A stretch of DNA of 64,000 nucleotides from CAZOOK01 sp964581385 (GCA_964581385.1 CAZOOK010000015.1:69596-133595), one strand, 5' to 3'; positions 46,105 through 54,124 are shown, counted from the first letter of the stretch. A program made the numbers and translations. The notes: a model not told the origin generated them from the letters alone.

Positions 46105-47451
46105 TCACATCTTAGGAGCACATACTTCAAATTCTACCGCCGGAGCATCGTTTTCTAAAACACACCTCACGTATATCCGGCGCTCGTCTTCATTCTTTCT
46201 AGACGGCGCACCGGGAAACGCGAAAGGAAAGTCACCTCCTAAGATCCATTTATTATCAAAGTCCAATTCGACGCCTGTGGGGAAACGTAGCGACGAAGGG
46301 GAAAGCGCACATAACTTAGAAACGGACATGCTACCTTGGGTAAATCGCATGTTGATCCCATAGGAGTCGTACCAAAACAGTTGCGGGCTAGGCTCTATAA
46401 GCCGTAGCTCAATGTCGCCATGGAGAAGGTCCGATTGGACACTCATTCGATCGTTGATTCCGAAGTCATTTGGAGAAACTAAGTGGACTGGATCGCGCGT
46501 CAACGATTCAGTTACCCGTAACGGCGCACATTCGCTCTCGACTGGACTAATGCTCAGTGTGTTCGGTGATTCTGTGATTAACCTGAACATCCGATTTCCC
46601 AACTGAAAAACAGACGAACCGCGTGAAAGGACAAATGTTTGCGAGTACGGGTCTACAGATAAAGCGCAATCGTCGGACCCCTTTTGCTTTACGAGACACT
46701 TTTCTGATCGTGGGGCAGTTGATTCATCATGAACACTCAGAAGGACCATATATGGTGGAGTGACAAATTCATTTGCTGATAAGCGTGCTATCCAGATGTT
46801 TCCTGAGATCAGGTCGTCACTTAAGTCATCAACCAAGGCTACGTTAAACTCATCTGGGCTACTGGGCGCTGGGGAGAACGGACGCCCGACGTAGGCTGCC
46901 ACTACCGGAAGCGGGTCTCTTCGAACTAGCGGCCCGAAGTCAAATCCATGAACATCTGCAACCACGCTGTCACGGCCTTCCAATGAAGACCTTCGAGACT
47001 TGACGACAACATTAATCGTGAATTGGCCGGGAGAGAAGAAGGTGATTGGAATCTCCTCGGCCACTTCCGATTGGGTGTGGGAAAGCAATAGGCGGCCCGG
47101 CGTGACGGTCCCTTGGTAAACTGCGGCGAAGTAATCAGTCCTTCCTTCTGAGTCCCGAACGTGGACGTTGACTTCGGCGTCGTCCACCGTGGAATTCTCG
47201 CCCGCTTCCAGAAATAGCAAAAAATGCAGAGATAGTGGAACACCGGTTTGCACGTAAAGGTCTTTGTTTTTCGTGATAGCTACCCCAAGTCGACGATGAT
47301 GGACAAATCCGCTCCAGAGCGTATTAAAGGATTGCAAGAATCCAATGGCAGCACCAACAACAATATAGGCGAGAACAATTCTTGCGATTCTCGGTCTGGA
47401 GAGCAGTGAATGAATTAGCTCCTGAAGCTTGTTCTCTTTGGAAGTCCCCAT
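46105..47451 (-). CDS. Membrane-anchored protein of unknown function
   Basis: The protein has about 448 residues from the ATG at 47451 (MGTSKENKLQELI), which has a GGTAGGG site before it; the longer frame upstream is GC-rich filler. One transmembrane helix near residue 22-42 (IARIVLAYIVVGAAIGFLQS) is followed by a large beta-rich domain, presumably outside the cytoplasm. I recognise no family or motif. It is read opposite to the surrounding leading-region genes and is less GC-rich, so it looks like inserted cargo. It ends just after the HTH gene and is followed on the other side by element A3. Confidence 0.65.
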   Translation of the reverse strand: MGTSKENKLQELIHSLLSRPRIARIVLAYIVVGAAIGFLQSFNTLWSGFVHHRRLGVAITKNKDLYVQTGVPLSLHFLLFLEAGENSTVDDAEVNVHVRDSEGRTDYFAAVYQGTVTPGRLLLSHTQSEVAEEIPITFFSPGQFTINVVVKSRRSSLEGRDSVVADVHGFDFGPLVRRDPLPVVAAYVGRPFSPAPSSPDEFNVALVDDLSDDLISGNIWIARLSANEFVTPPYMVLLSVHDESTAPRSEKCLVKQKGSDDCALSVDPYSQTFVLSRGSSVFQLGNRMFRLITESPNTLSISPVESECAPLRVTESLTRDPVHLVSPNDFGINDRMSVQSDLLHGDIELRLIEPSPQLFWYDSYGINMRFTQGSMSVSKLCALSPSSLRFPTGVELDFDNKWILGGDFPFAFPGAPSRKNEDERRIYVRCVLENDAPAVEFEVCAPKM

Positions 47452-47912
47452 CGCCCTACCGGTCCCCGCAGCCCATACTCCCTTATGATAGGAGGTTTTG
47501 AGTCTCCACCTCCGCGGCTTTGCGGAGTTCATTCTGGCGCGAACCTCGGCCATGCATCTCAAGCCAGAGGTCGCCCAACGAATAGACGTTTATCCCGCGC
47601 GCCGGCGTCGGCGCCGCGGTGTCGACAAGGGGCGTGGGGAATAAAACGTCGTTGGACGAAACCGCAGGCACCGGCGGTTATGCCTATGGGGATTGCTTCG
47701 GGCCGCTGGGCGCGATGCGGCGCTGCACAGTCCCTGCGTCTGGAATCGGCGACGACCGCTCTCCTGGGCGTTGGGTTCGATGACAGCGACTTTGGTGGGC
47801 GTCCTTCGGAGCGTCAATTTACGGCCGCGGCGCGGCCGGACCGGCGAACGTCCGCTTCACTGCTTCTCGCTTCGGTGGCTCGATGTCGGGTCAGGGCTGG
47901 GAGCGACATTTG

Positions 47913-48095
47913 GGCAATTCAGCGGCGATCGCGATCAGTTTGCTTGACGACCGTCCTCACGTAAACCGAGCACCCGCAATCTAGTGAGCCCTCCTCCCTT
48001 GGGCGGACCGTGTCGTCGTCGCGATGCCATCGAGCCGCTGCGCGTCTCGCCCCTGCGGGCATAGCCACTGGGCCTGCCGCGATCCTCGCGGTGTT
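47913..48095 (+). repeat. Element A3 with two hairpins
   Basis: Hairpin 1 is CCTCCC-tt-GGGCGG (47993-48006, one mismatch). Hairpin 2 is CCGCGA-tcc-TCGCGG (48077-48091), perfect and with a C-G to A-T pair change relative to A1. About 180 bases match A2. The rest of 47563-48662 apart from A3 and B5 shows no gene I can support, although several GC-driven open frames exist. Confidence 0.7.
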
Positions 48096-48546
48096 TCGTG
48101 AGTCGTGAATCGCTTCCCTGTCTCCGGCGGGGATCCCTGTGGCGGTGTGTCCGGGATCGTCGAGGCGGATTCGCAGCGTGGCGCTTGGGTTCGGGGCGCA
48201 GCGCGACGAACAAGTCCTTGCACAACGATGCCGTAGGCTCGCCGCCGGCGGTGCCGGTACTGAGGGGTGCGCGACCGAGCTGCAGGCGGTGGCCAGCGGG
48301 GCGCGGGGCGGCCGTGGTGCTGACGGGATCCTCGTTCTTTGTGTTTTGTTCCGGCCGGCGCTGCGCAGGGTGAGATTCGTCCGGTCGTGACACGCTCGAT
48401 GAATGCACGCCAGGTCAAATGGCGGTGGCCTGAATGGAGGATTCGTCATGAATCCGGTTATCGACGTGCTTAGGATGCGAACACTACGGCCCGGCGCGTA
48501 GCCTCCAAGGGTGCGACGCTGCGCTTGCCTGAATCACTCGTTCCGC

Positions 48547-48585
48547 ATCGACGGCCGCGATACGGCTGCGTCCGACGAGCGGGGA
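48547..48585 (+). repeat. Element B5 upstream of ssb
   Basis: Stem CGGCCGC (48552-48558) and GCGTCCG (48568-48574) around a 9-base loop; six of seven pairs form. The shared ccgacgagcgggg follows. The ssb ATG is 88 bases after the stem. Confidence 0.6.
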
Positions 48586-48662
48586 CGAGTGCCCCTTTCC
48601 GGCTCCGCTGATTCCGGTCCGCTTTACGTGTCGCGCACGTCGCGCATAACCGGAGAAGCAAA

Positions 48663-49025
48663 ATGTCGAACCTCTTCATCTTCATCGGCCGCCTGTCGGG
48701 TCCTGTCGAAATCACCAAGCACGGCGACACCACCGTCGGTAAATTCACCCTGCTGAGAAACGAATTTGCCGGACTGGACAAGAACGACAAGCGTAAAGAA
48801 CGCGTCGTCAGCATCCAGTTCACGGTCTTCGGGTCACGCGCCGAAGCGCTGGCCGAATACACCGCCAAAGGCGATCAGCTCGTCGTGCAAGCGTCCCTCA
48901 GCAACAACAACTTCGAACGCAACGGCGAGACGGTCTACGGCTACAATTTCGTTGTGGATTCCTTCGAGTTCGGCGCGCCGGGTCCGGAGACCCGCAAGCG
49001 ACTCGCAGAGCGCGAAGCCGCCTAG
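48663..49025 (+). CDS. ssb: Single-stranded DNA-binding protein, short form
   Basis: The protein has 120 residues. The OB-fold is visible through LFIFIGRLSGPVEI, SIQFTVFGSRAEALAEYTAK and GDQLVVQASLSNNNFE. The usual acidic C-terminal tail (DDDIPF type) that recruits partner proteins is absent; the protein ends RKRLAEREAA. SSB genes are a hallmark of the leading regions of conjugative plasmids, where they coat the incoming strand. Element B5 lies 88 bases upstream and a strong terminator follows, so it is a single-gene transcription unit. Confidence 0.9.
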   Translation: MSNLFIFIGRLSGPVEITKHGDTTVGKFTLLRNEFAGLDKNDKRKERVVSIQFTVFGSRAEALAEYTAKGDQLVVQASLSNNNFERNGETVYGYNFVVDSFEFGAPGPETRKRLAEREAA

Positions 49026-49057
49026 AGCGACCCGCTCCTTACACATACCACTTCATC

Positions 49058-49081
49058 AAGGCCCCGCGAGGGGCCTTTTTT
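49058..49081 (+). terminator. Rho-independent terminator of ssb
   Basis: AAGGCCCC, loop gcga, GGGGCCTT, then a run of T. A perfect 8-bp stem 33 bases after the ssb stop. Confidence 0.9.
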
Positions 49082-49406
49082 GTGGGCGCTCACACGGTCG
49101 GTCGCTCCGCGGGCTCTGTTCTGTGCGTCACCGATCCACGTCGCCGCTGGCGACGACGATCGAAACGTGACGCTGCGGATACCTCGTATCAAAGCAATGA
49201 CGTATCCCCGTCTGCCGATCACTGCGGCAGCCGGTGTGGTCCTGCGGGCGCGGTACCCGCTTTTTGAGTTCGCTGTGCAGCCGCAAGGGCTGCACTCGGC
49301 CAGCACCGGAAAAGCTTCGGTGCTGTTGATGGTCTGCATTCCGCTCCGTGTGCGCGCTTCAAGTGCCTTCGCCGATCGCTGAAGCGACCGGTCGGCTTGC
49401 GCTGCC

Positions 49407-49452
49407 GTTCGACGGCTGCATAGACGCCGCAGCCGACGAGCCGGTGCCGCCG
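49407..49452 (+). repeat. Element B3: 7-bp stem, 9-nt loop, compensated stem
   Basis: Stem CGGCTGC (49413-49419) pairs with GCAGCCG (49429-49435) around loop atagacgcc. Relative to B1 and B2 the two inner pairs are swapped (CG/CG to GC/GC) while pairing is kept. GCTCCGCGGG is at 49104-49113. A possible small gene starts 173 bases after the stem. Confidence 0.75.
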
Positions 49453-49608
49453 AGCACTTGACCCGTGCGCCTACGCGACGGGCTCCAGAGGCGCCCTCCC
49501 CCCTTCGGGGGAATGGTCGCGCCCCACTTTCCACAACCCAACAGCCGCGGCGGGGATCAGGGGCGACGGCTAGTGCGGTCCTCGCTGTGGCGCTTTGGAG
49601 ATTTCTTT

Positions 49609-49797
49609 GTGACCAGTACCCGTATCGATAAGCCGTTTCGCTGTGACCGTCACGCCGCGATTGCGCTCATCAAGCAGAACGGCAGCGAGACAGCCGTGGT
49701 GTTTGCCACGCGTAGCCAGATGAGGGCCGATCCGCAGCACAGCAACAGGACGGCAAGCACGCGGTCGCGCGTGGGCGCCGCCGCTTCATCCCGCTGA
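49609..49797 (+). CDS. Possible 62-residue small protein after element B3
   Basis: A frame from GTG at 49609, with TGGAG about nine bases upstream, runs to the TGA at 49795. It begins MTSTRIDKPFRCDRHAAIA and contains LIKQNGSETAVVFATRSQ, a balanced, protein-like composition, before a basic tail. The distance to the preceding B stem matches the spacing at the other B copies, which is the main reason to propose it. I recognise no family. Confidence 0.4.
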   Translation: MTSTRIDKPFRCDRHAAIALIKQNGSETAVVFATRSQMRADPQHSNRTASTRSRVGAAASSR

Positions 49798-49870
49798 TCT
49801 GCATCGCTTCATCGGTATCCACCATCACCTGTGTTCAAAAGCCATCCATCAATACAAGAGGAATATCGTC

Positions 49871-50704
49871 ATGCCATCACTTGCTACCCGCTTCGGCCGT
49901 AACAGAGTTTCTTTCAGTTCGGATGCTCCGCTGTCCGATGACCAGATTCGACGCGTGGCGCCGTCAATCTTCGCTACCGAGCCCCATTTCAGCCGTTCGG
50001 CACGTTATGCGCAGATTCCCACCGCCAACGTACTGACGGCTTTGCGCAAGGAAGGGTTCGAACCTTTCAGCGTATGCCAGAGCCGTTCCCGGTTCGAGGA
50101 CCGGCGCGCGTTTACCAAGCACATGCTGCGCCTGAGGCACGCTTCCCAGATCGTGAAGGAGGAAGCGCACGAAATATTGCTTATTAATTCATCTGACGGT
50201 AGCTCTTCCTATCAGATGATGTCAGGCATCCTGAGATTCGTCTGTGCCAATGGCCTGATCTGTGGCGACGAGCTGGCGGACATTCGCATTCCGCACATAG
50301 GAAACGTCACCGAGCGCGTGATCGAGGGTGCCTTTCAGGTGCTCGACGATGCGCCGCGCATCGCTTCGCAGGTTGACGAGATGAAGGCTATCGCGCTGAA
50401 GCCGGATGAACAGCAGGTATTTGCACGCACGGCCATCGAGTTGCGGTTCGACGTGAGCGATACGCAGCCGGCACCGATCACCGAGGACCAGGTGCTGCGC
50501 ATCCGCCGCCGTGACGACATGGACGCGTCGTTATGGACGACCCTGAACAGGACCCAAGAATCGCTCGTTCGTGGCGGTCTGCAAGCACGCAACGCACAGG
50601 GACGCAGGACGACAACGCGCGCCGTCGAGGGCATCGACAGCAATACCAAACTTAACCGTTCGCTGTGGACTCTGGCCGAGCGCATGAAACAGCTCAAGGC
50701 GTGA
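49871..50704 (+). CDS. DUF932 domain protein
   Basis: The protein has 277 residues. DUF932 features are the N-terminal FSSDAPLSDDQIRRVAPSIF, the central GILRFVCANGLICGDELADI, and the C-terminal ARNAQGRRTTTRAVEGIDSN. DUF932 proteins are abundant on plasmids, phages and conjugative elements; their biochemistry is not established. The ATG follows an aagaggaat ribosome-binding stretch. It lies between ssb and the transfer module, a typical leading-region position, and is followed by a terminator hairpin. Confidence 0.9.
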   Translation: MPSLATRFGRNRVSFSSDAPLSDDQIRRVAPSIFATEPHFSRSARYAQIPTANVLTALRKEGFEPFSVCQSRSRFEDRRAFTKHMLRLRHASQIVKEEAHEILLINSSDGSSSYQMMSGILRFVCANGLICGDELADIRIPHIGNVTERVIEGAFQVLDDAPRIASQVDEMKAIALKPDEQQVFARTAIELRFDVSDTQPAPITEDQVLRIRRRDDMDASLWTTLNRTQESLVRGGLQARNAQGRRTTTRAVEGIDSNTKLNRSLWTLAERMKQLKA

Positions 50705-50712
50705 TGGCCGTC

Positions 50713-50756
50713 GGGGCGGAGGATTTTCGTAAATGAAAGCCCCCGCCCCGCTTTTT
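50713..50756 (+). terminator. Terminator-like hairpin after the DUF932 gene
   Basis: GGGGCGG pairs with CCGCCCC around a long loop that itself contains TTTC-gtaaat-GAAA, followed by gcttttt. It lies nine bases after the DUF932 stop. Confidence 0.65.
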
Positions 50757-50826
50757 GGCCCACGCATGGCGCGGCAATACCGCTGCCGGATATCTCATTT
50801 AATTTCTTTGATGGAGTCGTCATGTC

Positions 50827-51252
50827 ATGAAATACATTCTGGTCATCGTTGAACCGTCGTATGTCCCGCAGGAAGGTACTGCTTTCGATGCAGTCTTCGG
50901 CGCGCTGGATTTCTGCGAAATTCCGGCACGGATCAAACAGATCGATGCCGATACGCTTCCGACCTACGGAATCGACAAGAGCGAAAAGGTGCTGACCGAA
51001 GAACAGCGTGAGCCGCTGATTCAGCACCTCATCGAGGTAATCGCCGAAACGGACAGCGAGCATGAGATGTTCGCGGACGCGGTCGAGTTCGGCCGGGTCG
51101 GCGTGCGCCAGATGTGCGACGCGAGTCTCATCGAGACGGCGGACTTCTGGTCGATCGATCTCCTTCCCTTCGGGATCGATGAGGAGACGCTGGCCCGATT
51201 GCGTTCCGCCGTCGAGCTGAAGGTCGTTCCGGAGTCAGTACCGGCAGTGTGA
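50827..51252 (+). CDS. Unknown 141-residue acidic protein
   Basis: A soluble, acidic protein starting MKYILVIVEPSYVPQEGTAF. The first strand-like segment and the following helices suggest a small alpha/beta fold. No family is recognised. The high acidity would fit a DNA-mimic or inhibitor as found in leading regions, but that is speculation from charge alone. A very stable 14-bp hairpin lies directly after the stop. Confidence 0.6.
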   Translation: MKYILVIVEPSYVPQEGTAFDAVFGALDFCEIPARIKQIDADTLPTYGIDKSEKVLTEEQREPLIQHLIEVIAETDSEHEMFADAVEFGRVGVRQMCDASLIETADFWSIDLLPFGIDEETLARLRSAVELKVVPESVPAV

Positions 51253-51264
51253 TCAGCAAACCGC

Positions 51265-51300
51265 CCGCGCTGCGTAGCCATCGAGAGCTACGCAGCGCGG
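51265..51300. repeat. Perfect 14-bp hairpin
   Basis: CCGCGCTGCGTAGC (51265-51278) pairs with GCTACGCAGCGCGG (51287-51300) around an 8-base loop. There is no T-run after it on the + strand. It separates the acidic-protein gene from element B4. Confidence 0.7.
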
Positions 51301-51449
51301 TTGAAGGTGTACTGGCGGACTTCGCCACGCCTGTGGACAGCAAGGTGTGTGGGCTCCCGCTGTTTGCCTACAGACATCAGCACCGTGCTCGGACCGTCAA
51401 TGGCGCAACAGCGCGCACGCCGCTGCGCAGCGTGTCGCCTTGCGCTCCG

Positions 51450-51494
51450 TTCGCCGCCTGCAACAAAGCCGCAGCCGACGAGCCGGTGCCGGCG
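51450..51494 (+). repeat. Element B4: 7-bp stem, 9-nt loop
   Basis: Stem CGCCTGC (51456-51462) and GCAGCCG (51472-51478) with loop aacaaagcc; six of seven pairs form. The shared acgagccggtgccggc follows. The next ATG (51583) is 104 bases after the stem. Confidence 0.65.
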
Positions 51495-51582
51495 ACCATT
51501 GACGGTCCTGCGACTCGATGCTGACAAAAAACGGCAAACAGCGCTCGCCTCAGAGCTCTGTATCTCTCGAAGGAGCTTAATC

Positions 51583-51798
51583 ATGAATCTCGCCGTCAAC
51601 GACAATATCGACCGTTCCGTTCTCAGCACGCAGGCCGCCATTCTGGCCGGCGATCCGGATGCGCGTCGTCACTGGCTCAGCATTCCGGAGGATGTGATGG
51701 CCGGGATCTTCGAGGAGATCCAGGAGTTGCTTGAAGAAGGCAGCGCCGACACTCACTGGGCATGGGAGTTCGTTGCACCTGCCCTGGCGGTTCATTGA
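51583..51798 (+). CDS. Small unknown protein (71 residues)
   Basis: It starts at the ATG at 51583, after a CGAAGGAG site. The sequence has a helical acidic centre (PEDVMAGIFEEIQELLEEGS) and ends in WAWEFVAPALAVH. No family is recognised. It is the first gene after element B4 and is followed 12 bases later by another small gene. Confidence 0.6.
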   Translation: MNLAVNDNIDRSVLSTQAAILAGDPDARRHWLSIPEDVMAGIFEEIQELLEEGSADTHWAWEFVAPALAVH

Positions 51799-51810
51799 GG
51801 GAGGTGCGCC

Positions 51811-52068
51811 ATGACGAACACGAACAACATCGAACGCGCCGTGCAGCTGAACAGGCTGCTCAAGGCGGGAGACCTGGCGGGAGTCTATCGGCTGCTGAAA
51901 GCGGTGCCGGCAGTTGATGCCAACGACATTACCCTGCACGCGGGATTTCCCTGCATCGGCCACAAAGACAAGTCGTTCTGGGCGTATACGCAAGGGATGT
52001 TGGTTCGGGCATGCAATGCGCGTCAGACCGGTTACGAGTACCGCGATCCCGACGTGCGAGCGGCATAG
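51811..52068 (+). CDS. Small unknown protein (85 residues)
   Basis: A mostly helical N-terminal half (AVQLNRLLKAGDLAGVYRLL) is followed by HAGFPCIGHKDKSFWAYTQG and a short tail. The ATG has a GGGAGG site. It is the second gene of the unit that begins at 51583 and ends at a hairpin terminator. No family is recognised. Confidence 0.6.
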   Translation: MTNTNNIERAVQLNRLLKAGDLAGVYRLLKAVPAVDANDITLHAGFPCIGHKDKSFWAYTQGMLVRACNARQTGYEYRDPDVRAA

Positions 52069-52079
52069 TTTTAGTTTGC

Positions 52080-52112
52080 GAAGGACGCCTAGTGTTTAAC
52101 TGGGCGTCCTTC
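52080..52112. terminator. Hairpin between converging genes
   Basis: GAAGGACGCC (52080-52089) pairs perfectly with GGCGTCCTTC (52103-52112). It lies between the rightward small genes and the leftward HTH gene ending at 52153, so it can serve both directions. Confidence 0.65.
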
Positions 52113-52152
52113 ACAAAACAGATTTTCCTCGTTATGCCCGTATCGATGCGGC

Positions 52153-52923
52153 TCAATCGCGTAATAAAGCATCATCGTCACCAAACAGAAAGCGACGCGT
52201 TTGTTTAAGAACCATTTCCCGTGGTGGCTTTTCGCCGATGGGCACAGGCGTTGGAATCGCACGGTGAGTAACGTTTGGGCGTTGCAGTTGACCGAGACTG
52301 TTCTCAAGAATTCTATTTCGATCCGTGACGCTCAAATCCGGGTGGCGCTCCTGTAACTCAAATACGAATGCGAGCGTCGATTCCAATCTATCGAAGTAAG
52401 CGGCGTAACTCGGGTTTGTCGCGCGATTGAACTGCTCCCGCTGCTTGTCGAGGTCACGCAGACGCTGCAGCTCGACTTCGCTGATCGCGCCGAGTCGATC
52501 CAGCAGGGATTGATGTTCATGCTCAAGCGCTCCGTCCCAGGTCACTTGCTCGATAGCCGTTTGCGGCCACGTTCGATGCGTGACACGCGATGCCTTCACC
52601 TTACCGGCTGAGCGAAGACCACTTTTCCATGCTTGAACGGTGTGCACGGAAATTCCAGCGTCATCCAGGATTGCGCCTTTCTCGCTGTTCGTGCGAGCCG
52701 CATCCCATCCTTCGATGATTCGCAGTTTTTCATCGGGCGATCGCGCAGACTTGGAACGCACCAGTCCTTCAATCGCCGAGCTTTGCATTCCGCACCAGGT
52801 ACTCACCAACCCTCTCGTCAGCCGGTGCTCGCGCAGGATTGCATTCTTCCCTTCGACATCCGCAAGTTCCATCTGCTGCACGATTGAGCGTTTGAAGTCG
52901 TCGGTGAAGACTCGATTCCTCAT
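52153..52923 (-). CDS. Protein with two transposase-type HTH segments
   Basis: The protein has 256 residues. Two IS3-OrfA-like helix-turn-helix segments are visible: VFTDDFKRSIVQQMELADVE and RSPDEKLRIIEGWDAARTNS, the second ending in VHTVQAWKSGLRS. The C-terminal half is helical. No DDE domain is present, so this is a DNA-binding protein, not an active transposase. Its ATG overlaps the stop of the Xre gene (ATGA), giving a regulatory pair next to the candidate oriT. Confidence 0.65.
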   Translation of the reverse strand: MRNRVFTDDFKRSIVQQMELADVEGKNAILREHRLTRGLVSTWCGMQSSAIEGLVRSKSARSPDEKLRIIEGWDAARTNSEKGAILDDAGISVHTVQAWKSGLRSAGKVKASRVTHRTWPQTAIEQVTWDGALEHEHQSLLDRLGAISEVELQRLRDLDKQREQFNRATNPSYAAYFDRLESTLAFVFELQERHPDLSVTDRNRILENSLGQLQRPNVTHRAIPTPVPIGEKPPREMVLKQTRRFLFGDDDALLRD

Positions 52924-53369
52924 GCCACAACTCCGAACCCGGCAATATCGACCAGACGTTTGATCTGATCTTCGTCGATGCCATCTCTTTTAATGGCGTC
53001 GGCCAGCGCGGCGCTGAACACCAGCCCACGCCGGCCGCGCTCGATGCCGGCAGGAGCCAGTCGGTCCACTGCACAGAAGACTGCTTCGGCCACTGTCAGC
53101 ATGTCACCCGATCTTCGCGGCGCTTGCTCCGCACCATCCCATAGCCAATTCACATCAATCCGGTGATTCCGAAGCAATGCGATCATTACGCGGGCCGGAA
53201 GCTCGCGTTTACCCTGCTCATAGTTTTGATAGCTTCGTTTGACGATTCCGAGTTCCGAGGCCATGTCTTCCTGTGAGTGGCCCAGCAATCGCCGCACTGC
53301 CTTGAGACGCTGTCCCACTGCCCGACGAGCTTGAATGCCGGAATCAATGTCGACGTGCGTCTTATTCAT
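52920..53369 (-). CDS. Xre-type helix-turn-helix regulator
   Basis: The protein has 149 residues with an N-terminal Xre HTH (RRLLGHSQEDMASELGIVKR then SYQNYEQGKRELP). The C-terminal half is helical. It is similar in design, though not closely in sequence, to the Xre gene at 38560. It is followed by the coupled HTH gene and probably controls the leftward unit or the transfer genes across the intergenic region. Confidence 0.8.
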   Translation of the reverse strand: MNKTHVDIDSGIQARRAVGQRLKAVRRLLGHSQEDMASELGIVKRSYQNYEQGKRELPARVMIALLRNHRIDVNWLWDGAEQAPRRSGDMLTVAEAVFCAVDRLAPAGIERGRRGLVFSAALADAIKRDGIDEDQIKRLVDIAGFGVVA

Positions 53370-53427
53370 GTAGCCGACACGACGTTGTGCGTTCCCACGT
53401 TGTTCAAGTTGCTCGGCTCATCACCGT

Positions 53428-53655
53428 TTAAGCACGCGCGAGCAAGTTGAGCTCGGCGTTGCCCGCTTCGATGGCTTCGCTCAGTGATTGCTCGATAACA
53501 CGTGCGCGATTGAACGCGAGCTTGCCGCCCATCGACGCCAGACGCTGTTCGAGTGCTTCGAGTTTCGCGAAAACTTCTGGGCAGATTTTCACCGTGATCG
53601 GTTTTCGATCCACGGTGGTTTGCTCAAACATCGAGTTCTTACCAGGCTTGGCCAT
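53428..53655 (-). CDS. Small ribbon-helix-helix-like protein
   Basis: The protein has 75 residues. A short strand RKPITVKICPEVFAKLEALE followed by two helices fits the ribbon-helix-helix fold used by many plasmid repressors and relaxosome proteins. It is the first leftward gene from the large intergenic region and an 11-bp inverted repeat lies about 100 bases before its start. It could regulate transfer or copy control (inference). Confidence 0.55.
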   Translation of the reverse strand: MAKPGKNSMFEQTTVDRKPITVKICPEVFAKLEALEQRLASMGGKLAFNRARVIEQSLSEAIEAGNAELNLLARA

Positions 53656-53751
53656 GCTGATAACTCCTCATCGTGTATTCGCAATGCGTAGTTCGCAGTT
53701 GTGTCCGCAACATTAGGATTGCAAGTCAGCCGGCATTGATCAAGACCCGGT

Positions 53752-53787
53752 GAAAATAAATGGTTCACTTTCCTGATCCATTTATTT
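53752..53787. repeat. 11-bp inverted repeat
   Basis: AAAATAAATGG (53752-53762) and CCATTTATTTT (53777-53787) around 14 bases. It lies about 100 bases before the RHH-like gene start. It may be an operator or part of oriT. Confidence 0.7.
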
Positions 53788-54124
53788 TGTAAGGCATGGT
53801 GACAGTCGATAAGCCGTGCGTTCGACACTCATTAAACACGTGTTCAATATAACGATCATGTATGCACGGACACGATCAATGACGTGATCAAATAGAGTTC
53901 GGATTGAACGATTCCAAAACATGTCTGTGACATTCGCGGCGACAACGTTTCAATCGACAAAGCATCCACAACCAACACTTCAAAAGCAACATCGGGTGGA
54001 GTCCTCAGGCACCAGAGAAAAGACCCCCCACGCCCTGCGTGGGTCCCCGTTTATTTACACACACCTGATGCCCGGCCGGGCTGTCCAACATCTCCACTAA
54101 ATCCAACGCGTTAGCGCGGCACAG

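Noticed and set aside
47483..47671. 62-residue - strand open frame upstream of the membrane-protein gene
   Set aside because: Partly overlaps the long form of that gene and shows no supported start or family; too weak to annotate.
47919..48449. Overlapping open frames on both strands
   Set aside because: They run through element A3 and GC-rich DNA, are rich in Arg/Pro/Ala, and match no family; treated as non-coding.
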